NCBI GenBank assembly: GCA_028707085.1
Contig: JAQTUW010000003.1
Location: 99,380 to 163,379, forward strand
Direction: 5' to 3'
DNA length: 64,000 nt
From: Methylococcales bacterium
GTDB taxonomy: Bacteria; Pseudomonadota; Gammaproteobacteria; Methylococcales; Methylomonadaceae
Shown: positions 37,194 through 45,695 of the stretch, piece by piece
Layout of the letters: each line of letters starts with the position of its first letter
Numbering within the stretch: the stretch's first letter is position 1
The notes under the pieces: generated by a model
The model's database searches: none
Seen by the model: only the letters and a program-made list of their open reading frames with translations
What the model was told of the DNA's origin: nothing
Program-made: the position numbers and the translations under genes

Positions 37194-37925
37194 ATGAAAA
37201 AATTCAATAAAACTCCGCTTGCTACGGCAATGGGTACTCTGGTTCTTTCCGGCTTTACTATTAGCGCCAGCGCAGACGCCAACCCGTTCGCCCTATCCGA
37301 AATGAGCAGCCCCTACATGCAGGCCGCTGCCGACACTTTAAACAATAAAGTCAGTGAAAGCGGTTGCGGCTCAAATAGCGGCGCGGCTGCAAAAAAACCG
37401 GCTGCGGGTCAAGGCAAGCCTGCCGCGGGCGCCGGCAAAACCTCACAAGGTTCCTGTGGCGAGGGCAAATGCGGCGCCATGATGAAGGACGGCAAAATGA
37501 ATAAAGGCATGGAAAGCAGTTGCGGCGCGATGATGAAAGGCAAGGAAGGCAGTTGCGGCATGGGCATGAGCCAGGATACGGCGAAACCGTCCATGGCCGA
37601 CAAGCCTGCGGCAGACGTCGGCAAAACCGCCGAAGGCAAATGCGGCGACATGATGAAGGACGGCAAAATGAATAAAGGCATGGAAAGCAGTTGCGGCGCG
37701 ATGATGAAAGGCAAGGAAGGCAGTTGCGGCATGGGCATGAGCCAGGATGCGGCGAAACCGTCTGCGGCTGACAAACCTGCCGAAAGCAAATGCGGCGCCA
37801 TGATGAAGGACGGCAAAAAAGAGGCCAAGGACAAATCAGCCGAACAAAGCTGCGGCGCAATGATGAAAGGTGGCGAAGGTAGTTGCGGCGCTAAAGTCGA
37901 TGCAGACAAAGCAGCCGGCAAATAA
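37194..37925 (+). CDS. bufA: Bufferin-like cysteine-rich RiPP precursor (BufA/HvfA type)
   Basis: 243 residues. Signal peptide up to about FTISASA, then eleven Cys, almost all in x-C-G contexts. Two EGKCG and one ESKCG motif match the hallmark of bufferin/HvfA precursors, in which an MNIO enzyme modifies Cys (to thiooxazole-type rings) to bind copper. Other repeats are SSCGAMMKGKEGSCGMGMSQ (twice) and QSCGAMMKGGEGSCG. The middle is a 171-base (57-residue) tandem duplication. MNIO and DUF2063 genes follow downstream, completing the buf layout. Very long and repeat-rich compared with ordinary BufA. Copper binding is inferred from family and context. Confidence 0.8.
   Translation: MKKFNKTPLATAMGTLVLSGFTISASADANPFALSEMSSPYMQAAADTLNNKVSESGCGSNSGAAAKKPAAGQGKPAAGAGKTSQGSCGEGKCGAMMKDGKMNKGMESSCGAMMKGKEGSCGMGMSQDTAKPSMADKPAADVGKTAEGKCGDMMKDGKMNKGMESSCGAMMKGKEGSCGMGMSQDAAKPSAADKPAESKCGAMMKDGKKEAKDKSAEQSCGAMMKGGEGSCGAKVDADKAAGK
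37461..37762 (+). repeat. Tandem duplication inside the bufferin precursor gene
   Basis: 37461-37591 and 37632-37762 are near-identical (offset 171 bases, in frame); a third partial copy of about 38 bases begins at 37782. Each unit encodes EGKCGxMMKDGKMNKGMESS and then the SCGAMMKGKEGSCG part, so duplication multiplies candidate modification sites. Confidence 0.85.
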
Positions 37926-37955
37926 TTTTTTCACTACCACCGAACTATCCCTGAT

Positions 37956-38510
37956 ATGGATTTACAGCAACTTGTTATTGATTATGGTTATCTGGCGCTT
38001 TTCATAGGTACTTTTCTGGAGGGTGAAACCATACTGGTTATTGCCGGCTTTCTGGCCAGCCGCGATTATCTGGAACTGCCGTGGGTAGTGCTATCGGCAT
38101 TTCTGGGCACTTTCGCCGGCGATCAGACTTTTTTCTATCTGGGCCGTTATAAAGGCATCGCTTTTTTGGAAAAGCGCCCGCTCTGGCAGAGCAAAACCGG
38201 TAAAGTCTTTGACATGTTGGCGCGCCATCAGATCAAGGTGGTGCTGGGATTCCGCTTTTTGTACGGGATTCGTAACGTGACGCCGTTTGTGATCGGCGCC
38301 AGCCGGATGAGTCCCGTCAAGTTTTTTGTGCTCAATTTCGTGGGCGCATTGCTCTGGGCCATCATCGTCGGCTATCTGGGCTTTCAATTTGGCCACATCG
38401 CGGAACAGGTGATGGGGAAAATCCAGAAATATGAAATCTATATTCTGGGAGCATTGGTAGTCGGCGGTATCTTTTTGTTCTGGCGGACGACCTGTAAACG
38501 GGAAAAATGA
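37956..38510 (+). CDS. DedA-family membrane protein inside the bufferin operon
   Basis: 184 residues with about five hydrophobic segments. DedA/SNARE-associated signatures: LFIGTFLEGETILVIAGFLASRDYLELPWVVLSAFLGTFAGDQTFFYLGRYKG (about residues 13-65) and the basic motif VVLGFRFLYGIRNVTPFVIGASRM. Members are flippases or proton-coupled transporters of undecaprenyl- or other phosphates; others act in metal or drug resistance. It occupies the place where DoxX-type BufD genes often sit in buf operons, 30 bases after the precursor and 12 before the MNIO gene. Confidence 0.88.
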   Translation: MDLQQLVIDYGYLALFIGTFLEGETILVIAGFLASRDYLELPWVVLSAFLGTFAGDQTFFYLGRYKGIAFLEKRPLWQSKTGKVFDMLARHQIKVVLGFRFLYGIRNVTPFVIGASRMSPVKFFVLNFVGALLWAIIVGYLGFQFGHIAEQVMGKIQKYEIYILGALVVGGIFLFWRTTCKREK

Positions 38511-38522
38511 GCGAGGCAGCCT

Positions 38523-39365
38523 ATGCGCAGCACCCAAAATCTTGTCCACGGCGCGGGTTTAGGTTTACGCCGCAGCTTTCTGGGAGAACTGGTTGATCGA
38601 ACGGATGTCGATGTCGATTTTTTTGAAGTCGCGCCGGAAAACTGGATGACACTAGGCGGCAGCCTGGGGAAACAGTTCCGCAGCATGACCGAACGCCATG
38701 ATTTCATCTGTCATGGCCTGTCGCTTTCCATAGGTAGCAGCGACCCTCTGGATGAGAATTTTATACGCGATCTGAAAGGCTTCATGGCCGAACACGGCAT
38801 CAGGTTTTATAGCGAGCATCTCAGTTATTGCAGCCATCAAGGCCACCTTTACGACCTGATGCCCATGCCGTTCACGGAAGAGGCCGTGAAGCACACCGCC
38901 CAGCGTATCCGCCGGGTACAGGATATTCTGGAACAAAAAATCGCTATCGAAAACATTTCCTATTACGCTGCTCCCGGCCAGGAAATGTCGGAAACCGAAT
39001 TTTTCAATGCCGTCGTCACCGAGGCCGATTGCGATGTGTTGCTGGATATTAACAATATCTATGTCAATAGCATCAATCATGGCTATGACGCAGAAAGCTT
39101 CCTGCAGGCCATACCCGCCCAGCGGATCAGCTATGCGCATATTGCCGGACATTATGTGGAAGCCGAGGATTTTTTGATCGACACCCATGGCGCGTCGGTT
39201 GTCGATCCGGTCTGGAACTTGCTGCATAAGGCTTACCGGCTGTACGGCGTTTTTCCCACCCTGCTGGAACGCGACTTCAATATTCCACCTTTGGCGGAAT
39301 TATTCAGGGAAGTAGCGACCATAGCCGCCATACAGCAGTTGCAACATGAGAAGCAGGTTGCCTGA
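38523..39365 (+). CDS. bufB: MNIO (DUF692) multinuclear non-haem iron oxidative enzyme, bufferin maturase
   Basis: 280 residues, TIM-barrel metalloenzyme. Signatures: GAGLGLRRSFLGEL, FFEVAPENWM, FICHGLSLSIGS, YSEHLSYCSHQGHLYDLMPMPFTEEAV, IAIENISYYA, DVLLDINNIYVNSINH, AHIAGHY and DTHGASVVDPVW, containing the His/Asp/Glu iron ligands. Members modify Cys of RiPP precursors using two or three iron ions. Its substrate should be the Cys-rich protein at 37194. Overlaps bufC by one base (TGATG). Confidence 0.93.
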   Translation: MRSTQNLVHGAGLGLRRSFLGELVDRTDVDVDFFEVAPENWMTLGGSLGKQFRSMTERHDFICHGLSLSIGSSDPLDENFIRDLKGFMAEHGIRFYSEHLSYCSHQGHLYDLMPMPFTEEAVKHTAQRIRRVQDILEQKIAIENISYYAAPGQEMSETEFFNAVVTEADCDVLLDINNIYVNSINHGYDAESFLQAIPAQRISYAHIAGHYVEAEDFLIDTHGASVVDPVWNLLHKAYRLYGVFPTLLERDFNIPPLAELFREVATIAAIQQLQHEKQVA

Positions 39366-40120
39366 TGGCAGTAAATTTCAGACTTAAACAGGCGGAATTT
39401 GCAGCGCATATCCGCGATCCGGCCAATAACCCTGCGCCAGCCGATGTCGATCCACAACGCATGGCCGCTTATTGTGAACTGTTTTTCAATAATATCGATA
39501 GTTCGCTGAGCAGTACTTTTCCGGTTTTGAGGCAAATCCTGGACGATGCGCAATGGCAAAGTCTGACGCGAAGTTTTTACGCCAGCCATCGCTGCCGTAC
39601 CCCGCATTTTTCGGAAATTGCCGAGGAGTTCCTGGAATATCTGCAAACCAGAAATCAGGCCGGGGATTATCCGTTTATGCTGGAGCTGGCGCACTATGAA
39701 TGGGTGGAAATGGCGCTGGCGATATCCAGAGCCCAGCCGTTGCCGGGCGACGCCGCATTTGCGCATTCAGTGACCGACAAGGCCATCGCCCTGTCGCCGC
39801 TGGCATGGCCGCTGGCCTATCAATACCCGGTACAGCTTATTTCCCCGGCGTATTTACCACTGGCTGCGGCAGATCAGCCGGTATATCTGATTGTCTATCG
39901 CGATCAGGACGATCATGTGCATTTTATGCAGACCACCGTGCTGACTTTCCGCCTGCTGCAGATTCTGGAAGAGCATGAAGGGATGAGCGGCAACGCCTGT
40001 TTGCAGATGCTGGCGGCGGAAGCGCAGTATCTCGATCCGGACAGGCTGCTGGGCGAAGGTTTGAAAATTCTGCGGGATATGGCTGAAAAGGGTATCGTTA
40101 TTCCGGCTGCCGACGATTGA
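39365..40120 (+). CDS. bufC: DUF2063 partner protein of the MNIO enzyme
   Basis: 251 residues. The N-terminal DUF2063 domain is seen from FRLKQAEFAAHIRDPANN, MAAYCELFFNNIDSSLSSTFPVLRQIL and FYASHRCRTPHFSEIAEEFLEYL. A C-terminal region with LTFRLLQILEEHEG follows. In known systems BufC/HvfC presents the leader of the precursor to the MNIO enzyme. Its start overlaps the bufB stop, and its 3' end overlaps the convergent ASCH gene by 23 bases. Confidence 0.9.
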   Translation: MAVNFRLKQAEFAAHIRDPANNPAPADVDPQRMAAYCELFFNNIDSSLSSTFPVLRQILDDAQWQSLTRSFYASHRCRTPHFSEIAEEFLEYLQTRNQAGDYPFMLELAHYEWVEMALAISRAQPLPGDAAFAHSVTDKAIALSPLAWPLAYQYPVQLISPAYLPLAAADQPVYLIVYRDQDDHVHFMQTTVLTFRLLQILEEHEGMSGNACLQMLAAEAQYLDPDRLLGEGLKILRDMAEKGIVIPAADD

Positions 40121-40433
40121 AGCTGTGCACCCATACCAGCCCCTCTGCATTCCATTCCATACTGGCATGCATTTTTAGTATCATGTCCTTGTATGTCGCC
40201 AAGCTCGGAAAGCCTTCCGCCTGCGCATCCTGATCAGTCATTTCCCCAATTTTCCGGCGCTCCACCGAGCAAATTTCAAATTCTACGCCCTCCAGGGTAA
40301 AGACTTCGCCCGGATAGGCATAAAGGCCGTTGCGGCGCTGCTGGGTTTTCTGGCCTTTTAGCGCGGCCGCGACCAGTGCCGGCTGACGAATCAGGCGATC
40401 TATTTCACAAGTTTTTTCTGGAAAGTCATTCAT
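40098..40433 (-). CDS. ASCH-domain (YqfB-like) protein
   Basis: 111 residues. The ASCH fold is suggested by the basic VAAALKGQKTQQRR start, then EVFTLEGVEFEICSVERRKIGEMTDQDAQAEGFPSLATYKDMI, with GFPSLATYK typical. ASCH proteins bind RNA or modified nucleosides; E. coli YqfB deaminates N4-acetylcytidine. That role is inferred from family resemblance only. Convergent with bufC. Confidence 0.75.
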   Translation of the reverse strand: MNDFPEKTCEIDRLIRQPALVAAALKGQKTQQRRNGLYAYPGEVFTLEGVEFEICSVERRKIGEMTDQDAQAEGFPSLATYKDMILKMHASMEWNAEGLVWVHSFNRRQPE

Positions 40434-40539
40434 GGCGGCTGTTAGCTGATTGAAAAGTCAGACAGCCTAATCGAAAGCCCGGTTTTGATCAAGCGGGAAA
40501 GATGATCGGGCAGCAGAGGCAAGCCTGGCGGATATCAGG

Positions 40540-41661
40540 TCATTCCGATTTTTTCAGATAGGCGGATCGGATGGCCTGAGCCAGTTCATGCACCGCCATC
40601 GCATAGTGGGTACTGTGATTGTAACGGGTGATGACATAGAAATTGGAGTGGCCCAGCAGATATTCATCATGGCTCTGGTGTCTGAGCAATAGCAAGCGCA
40701 AAGGGTCGTTGCACGGGCAACCGCCGGCGGGCTCCAGTCCGGCCTGTCTGAGCGTGTCCAGGCTGTACCGGCTTTCGATGCCCGGCTCCAGGCTTTCGAC
40801 GCCCGTCAGTTTGCCGCGGGTGGCGGTTACCACTGGCTGTCCGCTCCGCCAGCCATGGCTGGCGAAATAATTCGCCACGCTGCCTATGGCGTCTTCCGGG
40901 TTCCAAAGATCCCGGCGGCCATCGCCATTAAAATCGACCGCCCATTGCTGAAAACTGCTGGGCATGAACTGGCCCAGACCCATGGCGCCGGCGAAAGAAC
41001 CCAGCGGCTTGGCTGGATCAACGCCTTCCGCAGCCGTCATCACCAGAAAACTTTCCAGTTCGCTACGGAAAAACTCGCCGCGCCGCTGATAATCAAAACC
41101 CAGGGTGGTCAGCGCATCAATGACTCTATGATTGCCGACATTGGCGCCAAATCCGGTTTCTATCGCCAGAATGCCGAGTATGTATTCTCCCGGCACCCCA
41201 TATTGCCGGCTGGCGCGTTGCAGCGCCGCCTGATGTTTTTGCCAGAAGGCTACCCCGCCGTTGATATGCCGTTCATCGAGAAACTGGGCGCGATAGCGCG
41301 TCCAGCCGCCTCTGGCCGGCCTGGATTTTAAACCCTGATCGGATTTGCCCAGATAGTCCAGCGTCCATTGTTTGCGTCTGGCTTGCGAGAACAGGCCGAG
41401 CAGATATTCGCGTTCAAATCCGTATTTTTGCACCATCCGCCCGATGAATTGATTCAGCTCGGGATAATCTGCGTAATCGCCGCTCAGAGCGGTAGCATGA
41501 TAGGAGCCTACACCCGTCAGCCGTAACCCGGTTTGCGGCGGCTGAGCCGGCGCGGCGATAGCCGGCCCGGGATTGACGGCAGATTTTTCCGACTGGCTGG
41601 CGCAAGCGCTCAACATCAGTCCCGCCAACAATGGAAGGCTGACCGCTAGAGACCGTTTCAT
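40540..41661 (-). CDS. mltB: Membrane-bound lytic murein transglycosylase B
   Basis: 373 residues from ATG 41661, which begins the lipoprotein signal MKRSLAVSLPLLAGLMLSAC; an open frame to 41721 overlaps the DksA-like gene and is not used. Cleaves peptidoglycan glycan strands with 1,6-anhydro product. Catalytic Glu lies in YILGILAIETGFGANVG; also AMGLGQFMPSSFQQWAVDFNGDGRRDLWNPEDAIGSVANYF, an MltB signature, and YGFEREYLLGLFSQARRK. Outer-membrane lipoprotein. Confidence 0.94.
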   Translation of the reverse strand: MKRSLAVSLPLLAGLMLSACASQSEKSAVNPGPAIAAPAQPPQTGLRLTGVGSYHATALSGDYADYPELNQFIGRMVQKYGFEREYLLGLFSQARRKQWTLDYLGKSDQGLKSRPARGGWTRYRAQFLDERHINGGVAFWQKHQAALQRASRQYGVPGEYILGILAIETGFGANVGNHRVIDALTTLGFDYQRRGEFFRSELESFLVMTAAEGVDPAKPLGSFAGAMGLGQFMPSSFQQWAVDFNGDGRRDLWNPEDAIGSVANYFASHGWRSGQPVVTATRGKLTGVESLEPGIESRYSLDTLRQAGLEPAGGCPCNDPLRLLLLRHQSHDEYLLGHSNFYVITRYNHSTHYAMAVHELAQAIRSAYLKKSE

Positions 41662-41687
41662 GCAGGATACGAACATAAGCTGAGGCG

Positions 41688-42035
41688 CTAGTCCGTCCCG
41701 CTTTCCAGGTGTTCGGCGCAATCGATGCAGAGTTTGGCAAAAGGCAGAGCATGCAGCCTATCCTGTCCAATGACGGCCCCACAACTGGTGCAAATCCCGT
41801 AGCTGCCGGCATCTATCCGGGATATGGCCTGCTTTATTTGTTCGGCTTCTTCGCGGGTGGTGTCGCCCAGGGCATCCAGCACCTCGTCGTTTTCAGTTTC
41901 TACGGCCTGTTCGGAAAAATCCTGTTCCAAGGGCTTATCGACACGCCTGATGTCAGCACTAATTCTATCCAGCCGCTCGTCCAGCTCTTTCAACATATTA
42001 ATGAGTTGTTCGCGAACTTCCTGATAGTCTTTCAT
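41688..42035 (-). CDS. TraR/DksA-family zinc-finger regulator
   Basis: 115 residues. An N-terminal helical hairpin (REQLINMLKELDERLDRISADIRR) is followed by the C4 zinc finger GICTSCGAVIGQDRLHALPFAKLCIDCAEHL (C-x2-C-x17-C-x2-C). Shorter than DksA (about 150), resembling the YbiI/TraR branch that enters the RNA polymerase secondary channel. The target is unknown. Its start is divergent from the sMMO promoter region. Confidence 0.88.
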   Translation of the reverse strand: MKDYQEVREQLINMLKELDERLDRISADIRRVDKPLEQDFSEQAVETENDEVLDALGDTTREEAEQIKQAISRIDAGSYGICTSCGAVIGQDRLHALPFAKLCIDCAEHLESGTD

Positions 42036-42180
42036 TTGTATTAATTTTTAAAGTGATGTCCATACAGATTCTATCCTAGTCAGGGCGGATATGCTTGAGC
42101 AATTTAAACAATGAACCGTTACGGCGTGCTCAGGCTGATCAAGAAATCTGCGATCTGTTAGCCCGCTATACGGAAATCGT

Positions 42181-42230
42181 TCTGGACGTTTTATTTCTGG
42201 ACATTGTCCATTTTTTAAACAGTCGTCCGG
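42181..42230 (+). promoter_or_regulatory. Candidate MmoR upstream activator site
   Basis: TGGAC-ATT-GTCCA (42198-42210) is a perfect 5+5 dyad. It is flanked by a further TGGAC at 42183-42187 and GTCC at 42224-42227, so two nested half-site pairs are present about 85-130 bases upstream of the -24 element, the distance expected for a sigma54 activator. MmoR as the binder is inferred. Confidence 0.5.
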
Positions 42231-42311
42231 CCTTTTCGCATTGTTGCCATAAAACAGAAAAATGCTTTTATCTATTTGTTATATATGACGTTCTTAAAAT
42301 TATTCTGCGAA

Positions 42312-42328
42312 TGGCACGCTTGATGCTC
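42312..42328 (+). promoter_or_regulatory. Sigma54 (-24/-12) promoter of mmoX
   Basis: TGGCACGCTTGATGCTC has GG at 42313-42314 and GC at 42325-42326 separated by exactly ten bases, matching TGGCAC-N5-TTGC except one T. Expected start of transcription is near 42338, giving a leader of about 110 bases before mmoX. sMMO operons are known to be sigma54-dependent and MmoR-activated under low copper. Confidence 0.85.
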
Positions 42329-42447
42329 TTAACTCCACCGAGGCGGGTGCCTGCTCGAAACAGATGACAGTTCAAGACAAACGAATCTGAATTCCTGAAA
42401 CAATCCCGCCTCATCAAACTTCTATAACAGAACGAAGAGGAATTGAT

Positions 42448-44031
42448 ATGAGTATTAGTGCTGCTACTAAAGCTGCAACCGATGCACTAGCGGCAAACCG
42501 CGCACCGGTCAGCGTTAACGCACAGGAAGTGCATCGCTGGTTACAAAGTTTTACCTGGGATTTTGAAAAGAACCGGACAAAATACCCGACCAAATACAAA
42601 ATGGCGAATGAAACCAAGGAACAATTCAAACTGATCGCCAAGGAATACGCCAGAATGGAGTCTGTCAAGGACGAACGTCAGTTCGGCAGTTTGCAGGATG
42701 TACTGACCCGTGTCGATGCAGGTAACCGCGTCCATCCGAAATGGAATGAGACCATGAAAGTGGTTTCCAACTTCCTGGAAGTGGGCGAATACAACGCGAT
42801 TGCCGCAACCGGCATGCTATGGGATTCTGCCTCGGCGCCCGAGCAAAAAAATGGCTATCTGGCGCAGGTACTGGATGAAATCCGGCATACCAATCAATGC
42901 GGTTATGTAAACTACTACTTCACCAAGCATGGCCAGGATCCAGCCGGCCATAATGACGCCCGCCGTACCCGTACCATAGGCCCTCTTTGGAAAGGCATGA
43001 AAAGGGTATTCTCCGACGGCTTCATCTCCGGTGACGCGGTAGAGTGCTCCATCAACCTGCAACTGGTCGGCGAAGCCTGCTTTACCAATCCATTGATTGT
43101 GGCGGTTACCGAATGGGCGGCGGCCAATGGTGACGAAATTACCCCAACAGTGTTTCTGTCAATTGAAACCGACGAATTGCGCCATATGGCCAACGGTTAT
43201 CAAACCGTGGTGTCCATTGCCAATGATGAAGCGGCTTCCAAATACCTGAACACCGACCTGAACAACGCCTTCTGGACCCAGCAAAAATACTTTACCCCGG
43301 TACTGGGCATGGCGTTTGAATACGGCAGCCATTTCAAGGTCGAGCCGTGGGTAAAAACCTGGAATCGCTGGGTTTACGAAGATTGGGGCGGCATCTGGAT
43401 CGGCCGTCTGGGCAAATACGGGGTTGAATCGCCACGCAGCTTGCGCGATGCCAAAAAAGACGCCTACTGGGCACACCACGATCTGTTCCTGATCGCTTAC
43501 GCCTTGTGGCCAACCGGCTTTTTCCGCTTGACGCTGCCAACAGCTCAGGAAGCGGAATGGTTCGAAGCCAACTATCCGGGCTGGTACGACCACTACGGCA
43601 AAATCTATGATGAATGGCGCGCCCGTGGCTGTGAAGATCCCGCCAGCGGCTTCCTGCCTCTGCAATGGTTCATGGAAAACAACCATCAGATTTACATAGA
43701 CCGCGTATCTCAAGTGCCTTTCTGTCCGACATTGAGCAAAGGCGCCAGCACTTTGCGCGTTCATGAATGGAACGGCAAAAAGCACTCGTTCAGCGACGAG
43801 TGGGGTGAACGTCAATGGCTGACGGAGCCTGAGCGTTATGAGTGCCAAAACATCTGGGAACAATATGAAGGCCGCGAATTATCAGAGGTAATCGCCGAAC
43901 TGCATGGTGTGCGCAGTGACGGCAAGACCCTGATCGCCCAGCCGCATACCAACAAAGACGGCAAATTGTGGACGCTGGACGACCTGAAAAGAATCGACTG
44001 CGTGTTTAAAGACCCGCTGAAAGCTCTATAA
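42448..44031 (+). CDS. mmoX: Soluble methane monooxygenase hydroxylase, alpha subunit
   Basis: 527 residues, the same length as Methylococcus capsulatus MmoX. It holds the di-iron centre that oxidises methane to methanol. All ligands fall at the canonical positions: Glu114, Glu144 and His147 (in DEIRHTNQ), Glu209, Glu243 and His246 (in DELRHMAN); Cys151 of the active-site pocket is also present. Together with MmoY and MmoZ it forms the (alpha-beta-gamma)2 hydroxylase. GAAGAGGAATTG gives the ribosome site. First gene of the operon, sigma54-driven and copper-repressed by family knowledge. Confidence 0.99.
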   Translation: MSISAATKAATDALAANRAPVSVNAQEVHRWLQSFTWDFEKNRTKYPTKYKMANETKEQFKLIAKEYARMESVKDERQFGSLQDVLTRVDAGNRVHPKWNETMKVVSNFLEVGEYNAIAATGMLWDSASAPEQKNGYLAQVLDEIRHTNQCGYVNYYFTKHGQDPAGHNDARRTRTIGPLWKGMKRVFSDGFISGDAVECSINLQLVGEACFTNPLIVAVTEWAAANGDEITPTVFLSIETDELRHMANGYQTVVSIANDEAASKYLNTDLNNAFWTQQKYFTPVLGMAFEYGSHFKVEPWVKTWNRWVYEDWGGIWIGRLGKYGVESPRSLRDAKKDAYWAHHDLFLIAYALWPTGFFRLTLPTAQEAEWFEANYPGWYDHYGKIYDEWRARGCEDPASGFLPLQWFMENNHQIYIDRVSQVPFCPTLSKGASTLRVHEWNGKKHSFSDEWGERQWLTEPERYECQNIWEQYEGRELSEVIAELHGVRSDGKTLIAQPHTNKDGKLWTLDDLKRIDCVFKDPLKAL

Positions 44032-44069
44032 ACGGCCTTCTCATTATCTAAATCAAGGAGACATCTTAA

Positions 44070-45251
44070 ATGTCGATTCAAATACAACAAGGGAAAAGAG
44101 GCCTGACCGATCCGGATACAGCCCGGGTCATCCTCGATGCAATTCCGGCGGAAGCACTGGATAGCCAGCGTAAAATGAACTACTTCGTCAAACCGCGCGG
44201 TCGCCGTCTGTCTGAATACGAAGTATTGACAGTTTATGCGCAACCCACACCCGACTGGATTCCTGGTGGCCTGGACTGGGGCGACTGGACGCAAAAATTT
44301 CACGGCGGCCGTCCGTCCTGGGGCAATGAAACCACCGAACTGCATTCAACAGACTGGCATAAACACCGCGATCCGGCCAAACGCTGGCACGCGCCTTATG
44401 TGAAAGACAAAGCCGAGGAATGGCGTTATACCGACCGCTTCCTGCTGGCATATTCGGAAGAAGGCCAGGTGCGCTCCATCGACCCATTCTGGCGTGATGA
44501 AATTCTGAACCTGTATCTGGGCGCCTATATTTTTAACGAATATGGCCTATTCAATGCGCACTCCGCGCCATCACGCGACACCTTGGGCGACACCCTGCGC
44601 TTCAGCATTGCGATGATAGGTTTTGACAAAGTTGATAACGCCCAGATGTTCCAGATGGAAAGAGTATTCCTGTCCAAACTGGCGCCGGGATTTCCGGAAT
44701 CCACTGACGCGCCAAAAGCAGAATGGACAAAAGGCAGTATTTTCAAAGGCGCCAGAGAAGCAGTCCAGGACATCTGGCAAGCGACTTATGACTGGAACGA
44801 AAGCATCTGGTCAGCGCACATTGTTTACGATGCGCTGTTCGGTCAATTCGTGCGCCGCGAATTCTTCCTGCGGGTGGCCTCGCATTTTGGCGATACTCTG
44901 ACCCCGTTCTTCATTAACCAGACCCAGTTGTATTTCTCACAAACCAAGGGCATTACCTCCGACATCTTCTTTGAAGAAGGGTTGGCTAATGACGCTGAGT
45001 TTGGCGATTACAACCGTCGGATATTGAGAGCCTGGACAGACAAATGGTTGCCAAGAACGACGCGAGCCCTGCAGGACTTCCTGGGTATATATGCCAAATT
45101 GCCGGTTATCGCCGGCGTAACTGACAAAGTCTCTGTGGAACAGGCATTAAACCGGGTGTTTGACGATTGGAAAATCGATTTTGCCGACAAGGTCAGCTAT
45201 AAATTCGACAAAGCGGCCATCATTAAAACCGTTCTGCAAGGCATGAAATAA
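44070..45251 (+). CDS. mmoY: Soluble methane monooxygenase hydroxylase, beta subunit
   Basis: 393 residues (family about 389). Structural subunit of the hydroxylase with a di-iron-like fold lacking the metal site. Recognised from RGRRLSEYEVLTVYAQPTPDWIPGGLDWGDWTQKFHGGRPSWGNE and from HSAPSRDTLGDTLRFSIAMIGFDKVDNAQMFQMERVFLSKLAPGFPESTD. Strong AAGGAGACATCTTAA before ATG. Co-transcribed between mmoX and mmoB. Confidence 0.99.
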   Translation: MSIQIQQGKRGLTDPDTARVILDAIPAEALDSQRKMNYFVKPRGRRLSEYEVLTVYAQPTPDWIPGGLDWGDWTQKFHGGRPSWGNETTELHSTDWHKHRDPAKRWHAPYVKDKAEEWRYTDRFLLAYSEEGQVRSIDPFWRDEILNLYLGAYIFNEYGLFNAHSAPSRDTLGDTLRFSIAMIGFDKVDNAQMFQMERVFLSKLAPGFPESTDAPKAEWTKGSIFKGAREAVQDIWQATYDWNESIWSAHIVYDALFGQFVRREFFLRVASHFGDTLTPFFINQTQLYFSQTKGITSDIFFEEGLANDAEFGDYNRRILRAWTDKWLPRTTRALQDFLGIYAKLPVIAGVTDKVSVEQALNRVFDDWKIDFADKVSYKFDKAAIIKTVLQGMK

Positions 45252-45261
45252 GGAGCACGAA

Positions 45262-45684
45262 ATGTCACTCAATTCAAACGCGTACGGCGCGGGTATCATG
45301 GCTAAAACCGGCAAGGCCTTTGCCGATGAGTATTTTTCGGAAGAAAACCAGATTGTCCATGAAAGTAACGAAGTCGTACTAGTACTGAAAAAATCCGATG
45401 AAATCAACATCATCGTCGATGAAATCCTGCTAGGTGATCGTAAAGCCGACAACCCAACACTGGTGGTCGAAGATCGCGCCGGTTACTGGTGGTTGAAAGC
45501 TACCGGCAAAATCGAAGTCGATTGCGAAGAAGCCTCGGAAATTCTGGGCAGAAAATTCAGCGTTTACGATTTTCTGGTGGACGTGTCTTCCACTATTGGC
45601 CGCGCCTTCACTCTCGGCGAGAAATTCACCATTACTTCGGAATTGATGGGCCTGGATCGTCAATTGGAAGACCTTAAATCTTAA
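45262..45684 (+). CDS. mmoB: Soluble methane monooxygenase regulatory protein B
   Basis: 140 residues (family about 141). Cofactor-less effector that binds the hydroxylase and tunes substrate and oxygen access. Recognised from [45 protein letters not shown] and the [23 protein letters not shown] core. The N-terminal tail needed for activity is intact. AAGGAGCACGAA precedes the start. Ten bases after mmoY. Confidence 0.98.
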   Translation: MSLNSNAYGAGIMAKTGKAFADEYFSEENQIVHESNEVVLVLKKSDEINIIVDEILLGDRKADNPTLVVEDRAGYWWLKATGKIEVDCEEASEILGRKFSVYDFLVDVSSTIGRAFTLGEKFTITSELMGLDRQLEDLKS

Positions 45685-45695
45685 GGAATATTCAC

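Larger units (their letters stand above)
42036..42447. other. sMMO upstream control region
   Basis: 412 bases between the DksA-like gene and mmoX. It carries the sigma54 promoter at 42312-42328 and the dyad at 42198-42210, listed separately. A TTG-started frame (42095-42367) runs across it but has no support. Confidence 0.7.

Noticed and set aside
37351..37921. Long antisense frames (about 170 codons) opposite the bufferin precursor
   Set aside because: They mirror the repetitive GC-rich precursor; the plus strand has a signal peptide, EGKCG motifs and matching neighbours.
42095..42367. 90-codon TTG-started frame upstream of mmoX
   Set aside because: It covers the sigma54 promoter and activator-site region; no ribosome site and no family match.
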